Positions 1 through 9,878 of a stretch of 64,000 nt of DNA are shown one piece after another. The translations under genes were made by a program, and so were the position numbers. The first letter of the stretch is position 1. The number at the start of each line of letters is the position of its first letter. The notes beneath the pieces are model-generated. The model did no database searches and was not told where the DNA came from. It was given only the letters and a program-made list of their open reading frames with translations. Origin of the DNA: JAOUEA01 sp038249195 (lineage in GTDB: Bacteria; Actinomycetota; UBA4738; HRBIN12); assembly GCA_038249195.1 (NCBI GenBank), contig JBBRWM010000006.1, positions 62,001 to 126,000 on the forward strand, given 5' to 3'.

Positions 1-63
1 GAGCGTCTCCTCGACCGCGAGCACGGGGTCTACTGGCGCAGCGGAGGCCCCGTCGATCCGTGA
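1..63 (+). CDS. C-terminal end of an unidentified protein (partial)
   Basis: The first 20 codons in frame 1 are open and end in TGA. They read ERLLDREHGVYWRSGGPVDP, a plausible charged C-terminus. The 5' part lies outside the window, so neither family nor function can be named. Same direction as the exported protein and carboxyltransferase that follow. Confidence 0.4.
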   Translation, partial: ERLLDREHGVYWRSGGPVDP

Positions 64-196
64 GCGCGTGTTGCGTCGTCGCGGAAGGCGGGTCGACGCG
101 GCGCGCGCGCGGCTGCTAGGTTCGGTGGGTCGGCACCGCCGACACTCCCCCACCTCCCCGCGCGCGTTGTCGACGTGCGCCCGACCCGAAGGTGCG

Positions 197-676
197 ATGA
201 CGAAGACGAGGAACACGACGACCACGCGTGCCGCGTGGACGGGAGCCCTCGCGGTGGTGCTCGTCCTTTCGAGCGGCGCGGTGGCATCCGCTCGGCCCGA
301 GATCGAGGCGACGCCGTCAATGGGCCCGTGCCGGCTCATGAAGACGCCGACGGAGACGATCCAGCACTTTTCCAAGCGCGTCATCAGGTGCGCGGCCGCC
401 AGGTGGACCGTCCCCGGCGGCGCCGCCAAGGGCCTCTGCATCGCCCGCCGCGAGAGCGGGCTGGTCCCCAGCGCTCGCTCGGCGACCGGACGCTACCTCG
501 GGCTCTACCAGCACAGCGCCGCGGACTGGCCTCGGCGGTACGCGGCATGGACCGTGCCCGCGTGGCACCTTCGCACGAGCGCCCTCAGCGGCCGCACCAA
601 CGCCGTCGTGACGTTCCGCATGGTGCACAGTGCCGGTGGGTGGGCGCCGGCCGGCTGGCGCGTGCGCGGTTGCTGA
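197..676 (+). CDS. Small exported protein, lysozyme/transglycosylase-like
   Basis: A 159-residue protein that starts with a basic stretch (MTKTRNTTTTR), then a hydrophobic signal segment around residues 12-35 ending in AVASA, so it is probably secreted. The mature part has ARRESGL near the middle followed by GRYLGLYQHSAADW. A Glu after a conserved Arg, then a GLYQ-type segment, is reminiscent of small lytic transglycosylase-like or resuscitation-factor folds. The family assignment is inference. The ATG at 197 was chosen because the signal peptide begins there; an upstream in-frame ATG at 68 would add a long arginine-rich stretch. Confidence 0.6.
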   Translation: MTKTRNTTTTRAAWTGALAVVLVLSSGAVASARPEIEATPSMGPCRLMKTPTETIQHFSKRVIRCAAARWTVPGGAAKGLCIARRESGLVPSARSATGRYLGLYQHSAADWPRRYAAWTVPAWHLRTSALSGRTNAVVTFRMVHSAGGWAPAGWRVRGC

Positions 677-711
677 GCGGGCACGAGGCCGACGCCCTCG
701 GGCCCGCCGTC

Positions 712-717
712 TAAACT
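712..717 (+). promoter_or_regulatory. -10 element, leaderless start of carboxyltransferase gene
   Basis: TAAACT ends 6 bases before the ATG at 724, so transcription should start at or next to the A of the start codon. No Shine-Dalgarno sequence is present in the six intervening C residues. Confidence 0.65.
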
Positions 718-723
718 CCCCCC

Positions 724-2325
<1,602 letters not shown>

Positions 2326-2333
2326 GAGGGCCC

Positions 2334-2594
2334 GTGGCCGAGGAGGATCGCAGGCTCGAACTGCCGCAGGGGCTCACGCCCGAGGAGGAGCGCGCCATCT
2401 TGATGGCGCTCGAGCGGTACTTCCTGGCGGAGAGCCCCAAGCCCATGCCGTGGGTCCTGCAGGGGCGGATCGACGCCACGGGGCTCGGGGCCTTGCAGGT
2501 CCGGCGCTACGCGCACGAGCCCTGGCACGGCCAACAAGCCACGTTCTCGCGCCGGGGCGTGGCCCCCGTGCAGGGCCGCAGCGACGTCCGATAG
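2334..2594 (+). CDS. Small acyl-CoA carboxylase-associated protein (epsilon-like)
   Basis: An 86-residue protein beginning with GTG 8 bases after the carboxyltransferase stop. Its ribosome site GGAGGG (2325-2330) overlaps that stop, so the two genes are co-translated. It contains TPEEERAILMALERYFL, a predicted helix, then PWVLQGRIDATG. Actinobacterial acyl-CoA carboxylases often carry a small epsilon subunit next to the beta gene, with a similar length and an acidic helix. Assignment rests on position and size; the sequence match to the epsilon family is weak. Confidence 0.7.
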   Translation: MAEEDRRLELPQGLTPEEERAILMALERYFLAESPKPMPWVLQGRIDATGLGALQVRRYAHEPWHGQQATFSRRGVAPVQGRSDVR

Positions 2595-2614
2595 GGCCGT
2601 TGGGAGCCAACCGG

Positions 2615-3736
2615 GTGCGGGTGGCGTTCGGCGCCGATCAGCTGTGGGCCTCGGCGCCGGGGGGGATCGGGACGTACGTCCGCGAGCTCGCGCCGGCCCT
2701 GGCGGCCTCCGGCGACGTCGACCTCGCGCTGTGGCACTGCCGGTCGCGCGAGGCCGGTCCCGATCCCGCGTGGCTGCGCGGCTTCGACGCCGTGGAGGTG
2801 CCCGCGCCCATCCGGACCCTGTACCCGCAATGGAACGTGCTGGGGCGCCCGAAGCTGCCCCCCGCGTTCGACGCGTTCACCGTCGTCCATGCCACCGGCC
2901 CCGCCGGCGTCCCGCCGGTGCGTCGGGCCACGGCGCTCGTGGTGACCGTGCACGACCTCGCCCATCACCGCTTCCCCGACCGGTTCCCGACCGCGTGGCG
3001 CCTGCTCTACGGGTCCGGGGTTCGAGCGGCGATCAAGCGTGCGGACGCCATCCTGGCGCCGTCGAAGGCGACCGCCGAGGATCTCGCGGACCTGAGCGGG
3101 GCCGACCCGGCGAAGCTGCACGTCACGCCGCTCGCGGCTGCCCTTCCCGCCGCGAGCGAGGCACCCGCCGACGTGTGTGCGCGCCTGCGCGTGCCGATGC
3201 CGTACCTCTTGTTCGTGGGCACGCTGGAGCCCCGCAAGAACGTCGTGCGGTTGGTCCGCGCTTACCGCCAGGTCGCGCCGGAGTTCCCTCACGCGCTCGT
3301 GCTCGCCGGCCCGGACGGCTGGCGCGTCGACGAGCTCGACGCCGAGCTCTCGCGCAGCGGCGCCGGCGTCGTCGTGCGGACCGGCGTCGTGGGGGATCGG
3401 GACCTCGACGCGCTGTACCGGGGGGCGGACCTGTTCGTCTATCCGTCGTCGTTCGAGGGGTTCGGGTTGCCCGTGCTCGAGGCCATGGCACGGGGCGTCC
3501 CGGTCGTCACGTCCGAGACGCCTGCGCTCGCGGAGGTCTCCGGCGACGCCGCCCTGCGCGTGGATCCCGACGACGTGGCGGGCCTCGCCGACGCCCTCGC
3601 GCGCGTCTTGTCCGACCCGTCCCTGCGCGAGGACCTGCGCGGGCGCGGCTTCGCGCGCTCCGCGACCTATTCGTGGGATGCCACGGCGCGCGCTACGCTC
3701 GCGGCCTACCGGTCGGCCATCGGAGCGCGGTCGTGA
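2615..3736 (+). CDS. Glycosyltransferase, GT4-type (GT-B fold)
   Basis: A 373-residue sugar transferase for a lipid- or polysaccharide-linked acceptor; donor and acceptor cannot be told. Seen: N-terminal GGIGTYVRELAPALA, the domain-2 entry GTLEPRKNV (about 202-210), and PSSFEGFGLPVLEAMARG, which holds the EX7E nucleotide-sugar motif. GTG at 2615 gives the common start (M)RVAFGADQLW; TTG at 2600 and GTG at 2621 are alternatives. It ends in a 4-base GTGA overlap with the next glycosyltransferase, so the pair is translationally coupled. Confidence 0.85.
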   Translation: MRVAFGADQLWASAPGGIGTYVRELAPALAASGDVDLALWHCRSREAGPDPAWLRGFDAVEVPAPIRTLYPQWNVLGRPKLPPAFDAFTVVHATGPAGVPPVRRATALVVTVHDLAHHRFPDRFPTAWRLLYGSGVRAAIKRADAILAPSKATAEDLADLSGADPAKLHVTPLAAALPAASEAPADVCARLRVPMPYLLFVGTLEPRKNVVRLVRAYRQVAPEFPHALVLAGPDGWRVDELDAELSRSGAGVVVRTGVVGDRDLDALYRGADLFVYPSSFEGFGLPVLEAMARGVPVVTSETPALAEVSGDAALRVDPDDVAGLADALARVLSDPSLREDLRGRGFARSATYSWDATARATLAAYRSAIGARS

Positions 3737-4662
3737 AGGTCACCCTCATCTCCACCGTCTTGAACTGCGTCGAGCGCGTAGAGCCTTTCCTGGCGTCGCT
3801 CGCGGCCCAGACCCGCGCCCCCGACGAGGTCGTGATCGTCGACGGCGGCTCCACCGACGGCACGGCGGAGCGGCTGCGAGCCGACGGCCGCGTCACCGTC
3901 ATCGACGCCCCGGGCGCGAACATCTCCGCGGGCCGTAACCGGGCCCTCGCGCACGCCGCCCACGAAGTGATCGCCGCCACGGACGCCGACTGCGAGCTCG
4001 CGCCGGAGTGGCTCGCCGCCATCGTCGCGCCCATCGAGGCGGGCGCGGACGTGGCGGCAGGGTTCTACGAACCCATCCCCGACGGGTTCGTGCAGTCCTG
4101 CGTGGCCGCCCTCAACCTTCCGCTCGCGGCCTCCGAGGTCGACCCAGCGACGTTCATGCCGAGCGCGCGATCCGTCGCCTTCCGCCGGGAGGCGGTGGAG
4201 GCGGTGGGCGGCTATCCGGAGTGGCTCGACATCGGCGAGGACATGTGGATGAACCACCGCTGGCGGCAACGGCACCTCGACATCCGCTTCGCGCCCGACG
4301 CCGTCGTTCGCTGGCCGCTGCGGCCCGACCTCGCGTCCACGTGGACGCAGTACTTCGGCTACGCGCGCGGCGACGCGCTCGCAGGCCTCTACCCGCAGCG
4401 ACACGCCCTGCGATTCGCCGTCTACGGCGGACTCGCCGCCGCTCTGGTCTCGGATCGGACCTGGCCCAAGCTCCTAGCGGCGGCGGGGGCGATCGCGTAT
4501 GCCCGCACGCCGGTGCGCCGCTCCTGGGCCCGGTTGGGTGGCGGCGCGGAGCGGGCCGCCGCGATCGCGGCCGTCCCCGCGCTCCTCGCCTTCACCGACG
4601 CCGCGAAGATGGCCGGGTACGCGACGGGGTTCGCCCGCCTGCTCGCCGCGCGCGCTCCGTAG
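3733..4662 (+). CDS. Glycosyltransferase family 2, membrane-associated
   Basis: A 309-residue GT-A enzyme. The N-terminal nucleotide-sugar domain shows VDGGSTDGT (about 37-45) and the metal-binding ATDADCE (about 78-84), with GEDMWMNHRW further on in the acceptor region. Several hydrophobic stretches in the last 80 residues suggest attachment to the membrane. The GTG start overlaps the stop of the GT4 gene, so both probably build the same cell-surface glycan. It converges on the dehydrogenase at 4672 with only 9 bases between. Confidence 0.83.
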   Translation: MKVTLISTVLNCVERVEPFLASLAAQTRAPDEVVIVDGGSTDGTAERLRADGRVTVIDAPGANISAGRNRALAHAAHEVIAATDADCELAPEWLAAIVAPIEAGADVAAGFYEPIPDGFVQSCVAALNLPLAASEVDPATFMPSARSVAFRREAVEAVGGYPEWLDIGEDMWMNHRWRQRHLDIRFAPDAVVRWPLRPDLASTWTQYFGYARGDALAGLYPQRHALRFAVYGGLAAALVSDRTWPKLLAAAGAIAYARTPVRRSWARLGGGAERAAAIAAVPALLAFTDAAKMAGYATGFARLLAARAP

Positions 4663-4671
4663 GCTCGCTCC

Positions 4672-5547
4672 TCACCCGTCTCGTTCACCGTAGTCGTAGA
4701 ACCCGCGCCCGCTCTTGCGTCCGAGGGAGCCGGCCGCCACGAGCCGGCGCAGGGCCGCGGGGGGGGCGTACCGGGGCTCGGGGAACTCGGCGTGGAGGAC
4801 CTCCGCGATCTGCAGCACGGTGTCGAGGCCGATGAAGTCGGCGAGGCGCAACGGGCCCATCGGGTGATTCGTCCCCAGCGTCATGGCCGCGTCGATGTCT
4901 TCGCGGCTCGCGAACCCCTCGTCGAACAGCCCGATCGCGGCGCACAGGTACGGGATCAGGAGCCGGTTCACGATGAACCCTGCCTCGTCCTTCGCCTGGA
5001 CGCACGTCTTGGCGAGCGCGTCGGTGGCATAGGCCCGAACGACGTCGAGCGTCTCGCGGCTCGTGGTCACTGACGGCGTGAGCTCCACCAGCCGCATGAC
5101 CGGTGGCGGGTTGAAGAAGTGCATGCCCACCACGCGATCCGGTCTCCCGCTGGCGACGGCGAGCTCCACGATGGGGATCGACGAGGTGTTGGAGGCGAGG
5201 ATCGTGTCCGGCGGCGTGAGCTCGCCGAGCGTGGCGAAGATCTCGCGCTTCGCCTCGAGGCGTTCGGTGGCTGCCTCGATCACCAGATCGCACGTGCGCA
5301 GCGCCACGAGCTCGGTGGCCCCCTGGACTCGGCCGAGGAGCGCGGTTGCGTCGGCGGCCTCGAGCTTCCCGCGCTCGACGGCGTGGCCGACCGAGCGCGC
5401 GACGGCGTCGTTGCCACGTTCAACGAGCTTGGAAGAGCCCTCGACGAAGGTCACCGTGGCGCCCGCCCGCGCGAGGACCTCGACGATGCCCGAGCCCATG
5501 AGCCCACAACCCACCACGCCAACATGCCGGATGTCGTGCGGACCCAT
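4672..5547 (-). CDS. 3-hydroxyacyl-CoA (3-hydroxybutyryl-CoA) dehydrogenase
   Basis: A 291-residue NAD(P)-dependent enzyme that interconverts L-3-hydroxyacyl-CoA and 3-ketoacyl-CoA in beta-oxidation or butanoate metabolism. Seen: Rossmann GCGLMGSG near residue 13, SNTSSIPI, the catalytic HFFNPPPVMRLVE (His-Glu pair), and the C-terminal domain with KDEAGFIVNRLL and MGPLRLADFIGLD. Length matches the single-domain HBD/FadB2 family. I start it at MGPHDIRHVG; a start at 5595 would add 16 unlike residues and overlap the divergent promoter at 5586. Confidence 0.9.
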   Translation of the reverse strand: MGPHDIRHVGVVGCGLMGSGIVEVLARAGATVTFVEGSSKLVERGNDAVARSVGHAVERGKLEAADATALLGRVQGATELVALRTCDLVIEAATERLEAKREIFATLGELTPPDTILASNTSSIPIVELAVASGRPDRVVGMHFFNPPPVMRLVELTPSVTTSRETLDVVRAYATDALAKTCVQAKDEAGFIVNRLLIPYLCAAIGLFDEGFASREDIDAAMTLGTNHPMGPLRLADFIGLDTVLQIAEVLHAEFPEPRYAPPAALRRLVAAGSLGRKSGRGFYDYGERDG

Positions 5548-5585
5548 CGACCTTCGCCCTATCCCTGAGATTTCCTGAGCAAGCC

Positions 5586-5591
5586 TACAAT
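5586..5591 (+). promoter_or_regulatory. -10 element, leaderless start of membrane protein gene
   Basis: TACAAT ends 6 bases before the ATG at 5598. It would place the transcript start on that ATG rather than on the out-of-frame ATG at 5594. Confidence 0.6.
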
Positions 5592-5597
5592 CCATGC

Positions 5598-6176
5598 ATG
5601 TCAGGCCATCGCGGACATCGCGGGGCGGTCCTGGGCATCGCCGCGGGCGGTGTCCTGCTGGGCCACTGGCTCACGTACCGTCTCGTGAGCCCGCACCCGC
5701 ACGCGCGGGAGGCGCTCCTGGCCGGGACCGGGCACGGGTACCTCGGGCTCGCGAACGACATCGGCCTGGTGCTGGCCATGGCGGGACTCGCCTCAGTTGC
5801 CCTCGGACGGCTCGCCGATCGCCGCGGCGTCGGTGCCGCCCCGCATGGATGGTTCCCGCAGCTCGCGGTGTTCGGCGTCCTCGCGTTCGTCGCCATGGAG
5901 GTGCTCGAGCGCATGTCCTCCGGCGCGCCCGTGGCGGAGCTGCTCCAGCACGGGCTCCTCCCGGTGGGGATCGCGGCGCAGGTCGCGGTCGCCGCCCTCG
6001 GCGCCGCCGTGATCGGCTGGCTCCTGCGCGCGGTCGATCGCGTCAGGTGGGCTTTCGCCGCCGCTGCACCGCTCCCCCGACTCGGAGCCGCCGGCGTCCC
6101 GGCCGGCTATCGGCAAACGCCCTTGCGCCTCGTCCCCGCGGCGGACGGGATCCGCGGGCCTCCCGCGCTTCGCTGA
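5598..6176 (+). CDS. Integral membrane protein, function unknown
   Basis: A 192-residue protein with about four hydrophobic segments (roughly 8-28, 55-72, 85-105 and 118-142) and a His-rich N-terminus, GHRGHRG. The C-terminal 40 residues are basic and proline-rich. I do not recognise the family. It lies upstream of the copper operon with a 68-base gap that holds a hairpin, and it is divergent from the dehydrogenase. A role in metal handling is only suggested by position. Confidence 0.7.
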   Translation: MSGHRGHRGAVLGIAAGGVLLGHWLTYRLVSPHPHAREALLAGTGHGYLGLANDIGLVLAMAGLASVALGRLADRRGVGAAPHGWFPQLAVFGVLAFVAMEVLERMSSGAPVAELLQHGLLPVGIAAQVAVAALGAAVIGWLLRAVDRVRWAFAAAAPLPRLGAAGVPAGYRQTPLRLVPAADGIRGPPALR

Positions 6177-6197
6177 GTCCCGAGATCGGGACGTCAG

Positions 6198-6218
6198 GGC
6201 TCGGCCCCGAGCCGAGCC
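6198..6218. terminator. Inverted repeat between membrane protein and copper operon
   Basis: GGCTCGG (6198-6204) and CCGAGCC (6212-6218) can pair with a 7-base loop. It sits 22 bases after the stop at 6176 and 12 bases before the ribosome site of the next gene. It may end the upstream transcript or fold in the operon leader. There is no T-run. Confidence 0.4.
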
Positions 6219-6244
6219 ACGCAGCGAAACGAAGGAGCATACCC

Positions 6245-6904
6245 ATGAAGAGCCTCCCGCGGGCACGCGCGCTCGCCGCCCTCGCCGTCGCGAGCATCGT
6301 CCTGCTGGGCCCGACGGCCGCGTCGGCGCACGTGTCCACCACCGACGGACCGCTGGTGTTCGAGACCGGGTTCAGCAGCGAGCCCGCCTACACCGATCAG
6401 CTGAACAGCGTCGTGTTCATCCTCACCAAGAACGACAAGCCCGTCCTGGACCTCGGAGAGTCGATCAAGGTCACGGTGTCGTTCGGCAACCAAACGACCG
6501 ATCCGATGACCCTCGACCCGGCGTTCGCCGAGGAGGACGGCTCCATCGAGGGCAACCCGGGCGAGTACCACGCGTGGTTCGTTCCGACGCAGGCGGGCAA
6601 GTACACCTTCCATTTCACCGGCGCGTACCAGGGAACGAAGGTCGACGAGACCCTCACCTCGGGCCCCAAGACCTTCGACGAGGTCCAGCCCATCGCCTCG
6701 GCCACGTTCCCTTCGGTGAACGCCCCCTCGAACGATGAGCTGGCGACGAAGATCGATCAGGAGGTGTCCCGCACGAACGCCGCGATCGCCTCGGCCGACG
6801 ACGCGGCGAGCTCCGCCAAGAAGATCGGGCTGATCGGCGTGCTCCTGGGCGCCATCGGCTCCATCGCCGCGATCGGGGCGCTCGCCACGAGGAAGCGTGC
6901 CTGA
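6245..6904 (+). CDS. Exported, C-terminally anchored protein of copper operon
   Basis: A 219-residue protein with a clear signal peptide ending TAASA before HVSTTDG (about residue 28). A beta-rich region follows, with NPGEYHAWFVPTQAGKYTFH (about 98-117) typical of Ig-like extracellular domains. Then come a helical, Ala/Ser-rich linker, one transmembrane segment near 193-214, and a basic tail RKRA. Ribosome site GAAGGAG (6231-6237) is 7 bases before the ATG. It is the first gene of the coupled operon; the family is not recognised, and a metal or sensor role is inferred from CopC-CopD downstream. Confidence 0.75.
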   Translation: MKSLPRARALAALAVASIVLLGPTAASAHVSTTDGPLVFETGFSSEPAYTDQLNSVVFILTKNDKPVLDLGESIKVTVSFGNQTTDPMTLDPAFAEEDGSIEGNPGEYHAWFVPTQAGKYTFHFTGAYQGTKVDETLTSGPKTFDEVQPIASATFPSVNAPSNDELATKIDQEVSRTNAAIASADDAASSAKKIGLIGVLLGAIGSIAAIGALATRKRA

Positions 6905-7468
6905 GTGCTCGCGCACGCAGGGGGTGTGGACGAGACCCTCTCCATCGTCCTGCTCTTCGCCGGCCTGTGGGTGGGCTGGGCGGGGTGGTCCCGGCTCAAA
7001 GGCCGGGGCTTCCCGCGCCTGCCCGTGGGAGGCGCCTGGGCGCTCGTGGGAGCCGGCGTCGTCCTGGGCGTGTCCGCAGCCGTGGTGCCCCGCATGATCT
7101 TCGGCCCGACCGGCATACCCCCCGCTGCGTCGCCCGCCGCGGCGCGGCCCGCCTCCTCCGCGACGATCGCGTTCACCGAACCCGTCCCCAATCAGCAGAC
7201 CCGGGGGGATACGCTTGACGTGGTGATGACGCTGCAAGGCGGCCGCATCGTCGACGCGTCGAGCACGACGCTCACGCCCGATACCGGCCACATCCATCTC
7301 TCGCTGGACGGGAGGCTCGTCTCCATGACCTACGGGCTCGTCCAGGAGATCTCCATCGCCGGCCTCGCCCCCGGTCGCCACACGCTCGAGGCCGAGTTCG
7401 TGGCGGCCGATCACGCTCCCTTCGATCCGCGCGTCACCGCGTCCGTCACGTTCGAGGTGCCCTCGTGA
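6905..7468 (+). CDS. Membrane protein with extracytoplasmic GHxH domain
   Basis: A 187-residue protein whose GTG directly follows the preceding TGA. Two hydrophobic segments (about 12-28 and 42-62) precede a 100-residue domain with DTGHIHLSLDGRLVSMTYGL and DHAPFDP. The same domain is in the lipoprotein at 9435 (GHLHVILDD, DHGPFFP), so the two are paralogous. Clustered His/Asp residues fit metal binding, which is inference. It overlaps the CopC-CopD gene by 4 bases. Confidence 0.75.
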   Translation: MLAHAGGVDETLSIVLLFAGLWVGWAGWSRLKGRGFPRLPVGGAWALVGAGVVLGVSAAVVPRMIFGPTGIPPAASPAAARPASSATIAFTEPVPNQQTRGDTLDVVMTLQGGRIVDASSTTLTPDTGHIHLSLDGRLVSMTYGLVQEISIAGLAPGRHTLEAEFVAADHAPFDPRVTASVTFEVPS

Positions 7469-9438
7469 GCCGGAGGCGAGCGCTCGCGCTGGTCGTGGCG
7501 CCGGCCGCCGTCCTCGTCCTGTGCCTCGCCGGCCCTGCCTCGGCGCACGCCGGCTACGTTTCCTCCGACCCCGCGACCGGCGCGCAGCTCGACACGGCGC
7601 CTTCCAGGATCGAGATCACGTACACCGAGACCCCGGACGTGTCCCTGTCCTCCGTCGGGGTCCTCGACCAGAACGGGGCGGGCGTCGACACCGGACCTGT
7701 GACGACAGGGCCGACGCCGCGTCAGCTCGTGGTGTCGTTGCCGGCCCACCTCCCCGACGGCTCCTACACGGTTTCTTGGCGCGTGGTGTCCCAAGACGAC
7801 GGACACGTGACGCTGGGGACGTTCGCGTTCGGGGTGGGCCGGCCCGCGGCCGCGCCCGTCACTGGCGGCGCGGCGTCCCCGTCGACGCCCGGCCCTTCGG
7901 GCATCGGCGTGTTCGCCAAGGTCTTGCTCTACGCCGGTCTCGCGCTTGTCGTGGGCGCCGCCGTCAGCGGGCTGTGGGCGTTCGGCGGCCACGTGCCTGC
8001 GCGCAGGATCATGCTTCCGATCGCCGGCGCGTCGGCCCTCGTCGGCGCGCTGGCGTTCGCCCCGGCGGAGCGCGCCGCTATCGACGTATCGTTCGCGACG
8101 CTGCTCCGTTCCCCCGCCGGACGCCCCCTGATCTGGCTCGTCGTGGGCGCCGCCGCCACGGCCGCGGGCGCTTGGTACGCCTCCCGCGATCCCTCCCGAG
8201 CCGCCCTGGCGGTGGCGGGGATCGCGGCCGCCGTCACGATGTACACGCGCGCGGAAGGGGGCCACGCAGCCGCGGGCGGCTGGGTGCAGGTGACGCTGCA
8301 ATGGCTCCACTTCCTCGCCGTGGGGGTCTGGATCGGCGGATTGGTCCCCGTGCTGCTGCTGTTGCGCGAACGGCGCCGCGAGCACGAACCTCCCCCGATG
8401 TCGGAGGTGGCGCGTTACTCCACGATGGCCGGAGGGGCCCTCCTCGTGCTTGTGGGGGCCGGGCTCGCACGGTCGGTGAACGAGCTCGGCGGATTCGGCG
8501 CCCTCACGCGAACGTTCTCGACCTCCTACGGGACCACGCTCGCCATAAAGGTGAGCGTGGTCTTGGTCCTGGTCGCGCTCGGCGCGACGAACCGGTACCG
8601 ATCGATCCCCCGCCTCGCCACGGGCGACGGTCCGCTCAGGCGCTTCATGACGATGGAGGTCGGCGGAGCCATCGGCGTCTTCGTGCTGACCGGGCTCCTC
8701 ACGAGCCTGGCCCCGAACCCCCCCGAACCGGCATCGTCGGCCGCGACCGCCTCCATCTCCGCGCGCGGCGCCGACTTCGCCACGACGATGCGGATCACGC
8801 TGAGGGCGACGCCGGGCTCCCCGGGAGCCAACATGTTCCGCGTGAGCGTCGAGGACTACGACACGGCCGCGCCGTTGCCCGCCGACGCGGTCACGCTGCA
8901 GTTCACGGCGACGGGCCGTCCCGATCTCGCGCCGAGCGAGCTCGAGCTCGCCGCGAGTGGCTCCGCGTGGTCGGCCGACGGGACGAACCTGTCGCTCGCC
9001 GGGGCATGGGACGTCACGGTCCAGGTCCAGCGGGGCGCGCGCACGACGGAGGTTCCCCTCACCCTCGTCACGCGCGCGCCCGATCAACAGGTGACCGTGT
9101 CCTCGCCCGTAGCGGGCCAGCCCACCGTGTACTCGATCACCCTGCCCGATGGACGGCAGTTCCAGGCCTATAACGATCCGGGGTCGCCCGGGGCGAACCA
9201 GCTGCACCTCACGGCGTTCGACGACGCCGGCAAGGAGCTGCCGCTCGCCGACGCCACGATCGTGGCGACCCCGAGCGGCGGTGCGGCGCAGGTACTGGAC
9301 ACCAGGCGCTTCGGGCCTGGACACTTCGTGGCGTCGGTGGACCTGACGGCCGGCCCGTGGCACTTCGACCTCGCCGCCACGGCCAAGGACGGCACGGGGC
9401 TCGTTGCCTCGTTCGATGAGACGATCGGAGCCTCGTGA
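7465..9438 (+). CDS. CopC-CopD fusion, copper transport/resistance protein
   Basis: A 657-residue three-part protein. Signal peptide ends ..GPASA, so the mature chain begins with His28. This His plus Asp112/His114 in QDDGHVTLGTF matches the Cu(II) site of CopC (N-terminal His brace). A multi-pass CopD domain follows, about residues 145-425. A C-terminal extracytoplasmic beta-rich region (about 430-657) resembles FixH-type domains. It is predicted to bind copper outside and pass it through the membrane, as in YcnJ-type proteins. GTG start overlaps the preceding stop (GTGA), and its own stop overlaps the next start. Confidence 0.88.
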   Translation: MSRRRALALVVAPAAVLVLCLAGPASAHAGYVSSDPATGAQLDTAPSRIEITYTETPDVSLSSVGVLDQNGAGVDTGPVTTGPTPRQLVVSLPAHLPDGSYTVSWRVVSQDDGHVTLGTFAFGVGRPAAAPVTGGAASPSTPGPSGIGVFAKVLLYAGLALVVGAAVSGLWAFGGHVPARRIMLPIAGASALVGALAFAPAERAAIDVSFATLLRSPAGRPLIWLVVGAAATAAGAWYASRDPSRAALAVAGIAAAVTMYTRAEGGHAAAGGWVQVTLQWLHFLAVGVWIGGLVPVLLLLRERRREHEPPPMSEVARYSTMAGGALLVLVGAGLARSVNELGGFGALTRTFSTSYGTTLAIKVSVVLVLVALGATNRYRSIPRLATGDGPLRRFMTMEVGGAIGVFVLTGLLTSLAPNPPEPASSAATASISARGADFATTMRITLRATPGSPGANMFRVSVEDYDTAAPLPADAVTLQFTATGRPDLAPSELELAASGSAWSADGTNLSLAGAWDVTVQVQRGARTTEVPLTLVTRAPDQQVTVSSPVAGQPTVYSITLPDGRQFQAYNDPGSPGANQLHLTAFDDAGKELPLADATIVATPSGGAAQVLDTRRFGPGHFVASVDLTAGPWHFDLAATAKDGTGLVASFDETIGAS

Positions 9439-9878
9439 GGGCGAACACGAAGAAGACGAAGCTGCTCCTGGCGGCGGGGTTGGTGAGTTGGTCCCTGGTC
9501 GCCGCGGCGTGCTCGGGCTCGGACGCGCCTGCGTCCACCCCCGCGGCCACCTCCGCCGTGCGTCCTTCAAGCACCGCGACCCTGACCATCGTCGCCCCCA
9601 AGCTCGGCGCCGTCGTGAAGGGGTTGACGGTCGACGTCAAGGTGGATCTGCAAGGCGCCACCATCGTGCCGGCCACGAGCACCAACCTGCGGCCCGACCA
9701 GGGGCACCTGCACGTGATCTTGGACGACCAGCTCGTGACGATGACCGCGAAGACCGAGACCGTGATCCCCGGCGTCGCGCCGGGTCACCACATCGTCAAG
9801 GTGGAGTTCGTCGCGAACGACCACGGGCCGTTCTTCCCCAACGTAGTGGCCGTCACCTCGTTCGAGGTGAAGGGGTGA
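9435..9878 (+). CDS. Lipoprotein with GHxH domain
   Basis: A 147-residue lipoprotein. The lipobox LVAAAC places the lipid on Cys26. The mature part contains RPDQGHLHVILDDQLVTM and VEFVANDHGPFFP, closely matching the extracytoplasmic half of the protein at 6905. It is probably an outer-face metal- or ligand-binding partner of the copper transporter. The start overlaps the CopC-CopD stop by 4 bases (GTGA), and its stop overlaps the protease start. Confidence 0.8.
   Translation: MRANTKKTKLLLAAGLVSWSLVAAACSGSDAPASTPAATSAVRPSSTATLTIVAPKLGAVVKGLTVDVKVDLQGATIVPATSTNLRPDQGHLHVILDDQLVTMTAKTETVIPGVAPGHHIVKVEFVANDHGPFFPNVVAVTSFEVKG

Noticed and set aside
5594..6904. Reading 436 codons from 5594 as one protein
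   Set aside because: The signal peptide, RBS and ATG at 6245 mark the real start; the upstream part is a shadow of the membrane protein gene.
7411..9570. Long antisense frame opposite CopC-CopD
   Set aside because: Very Arg/Gly-rich, no family pattern; the plus strand carries the signal peptide and copper motifs.
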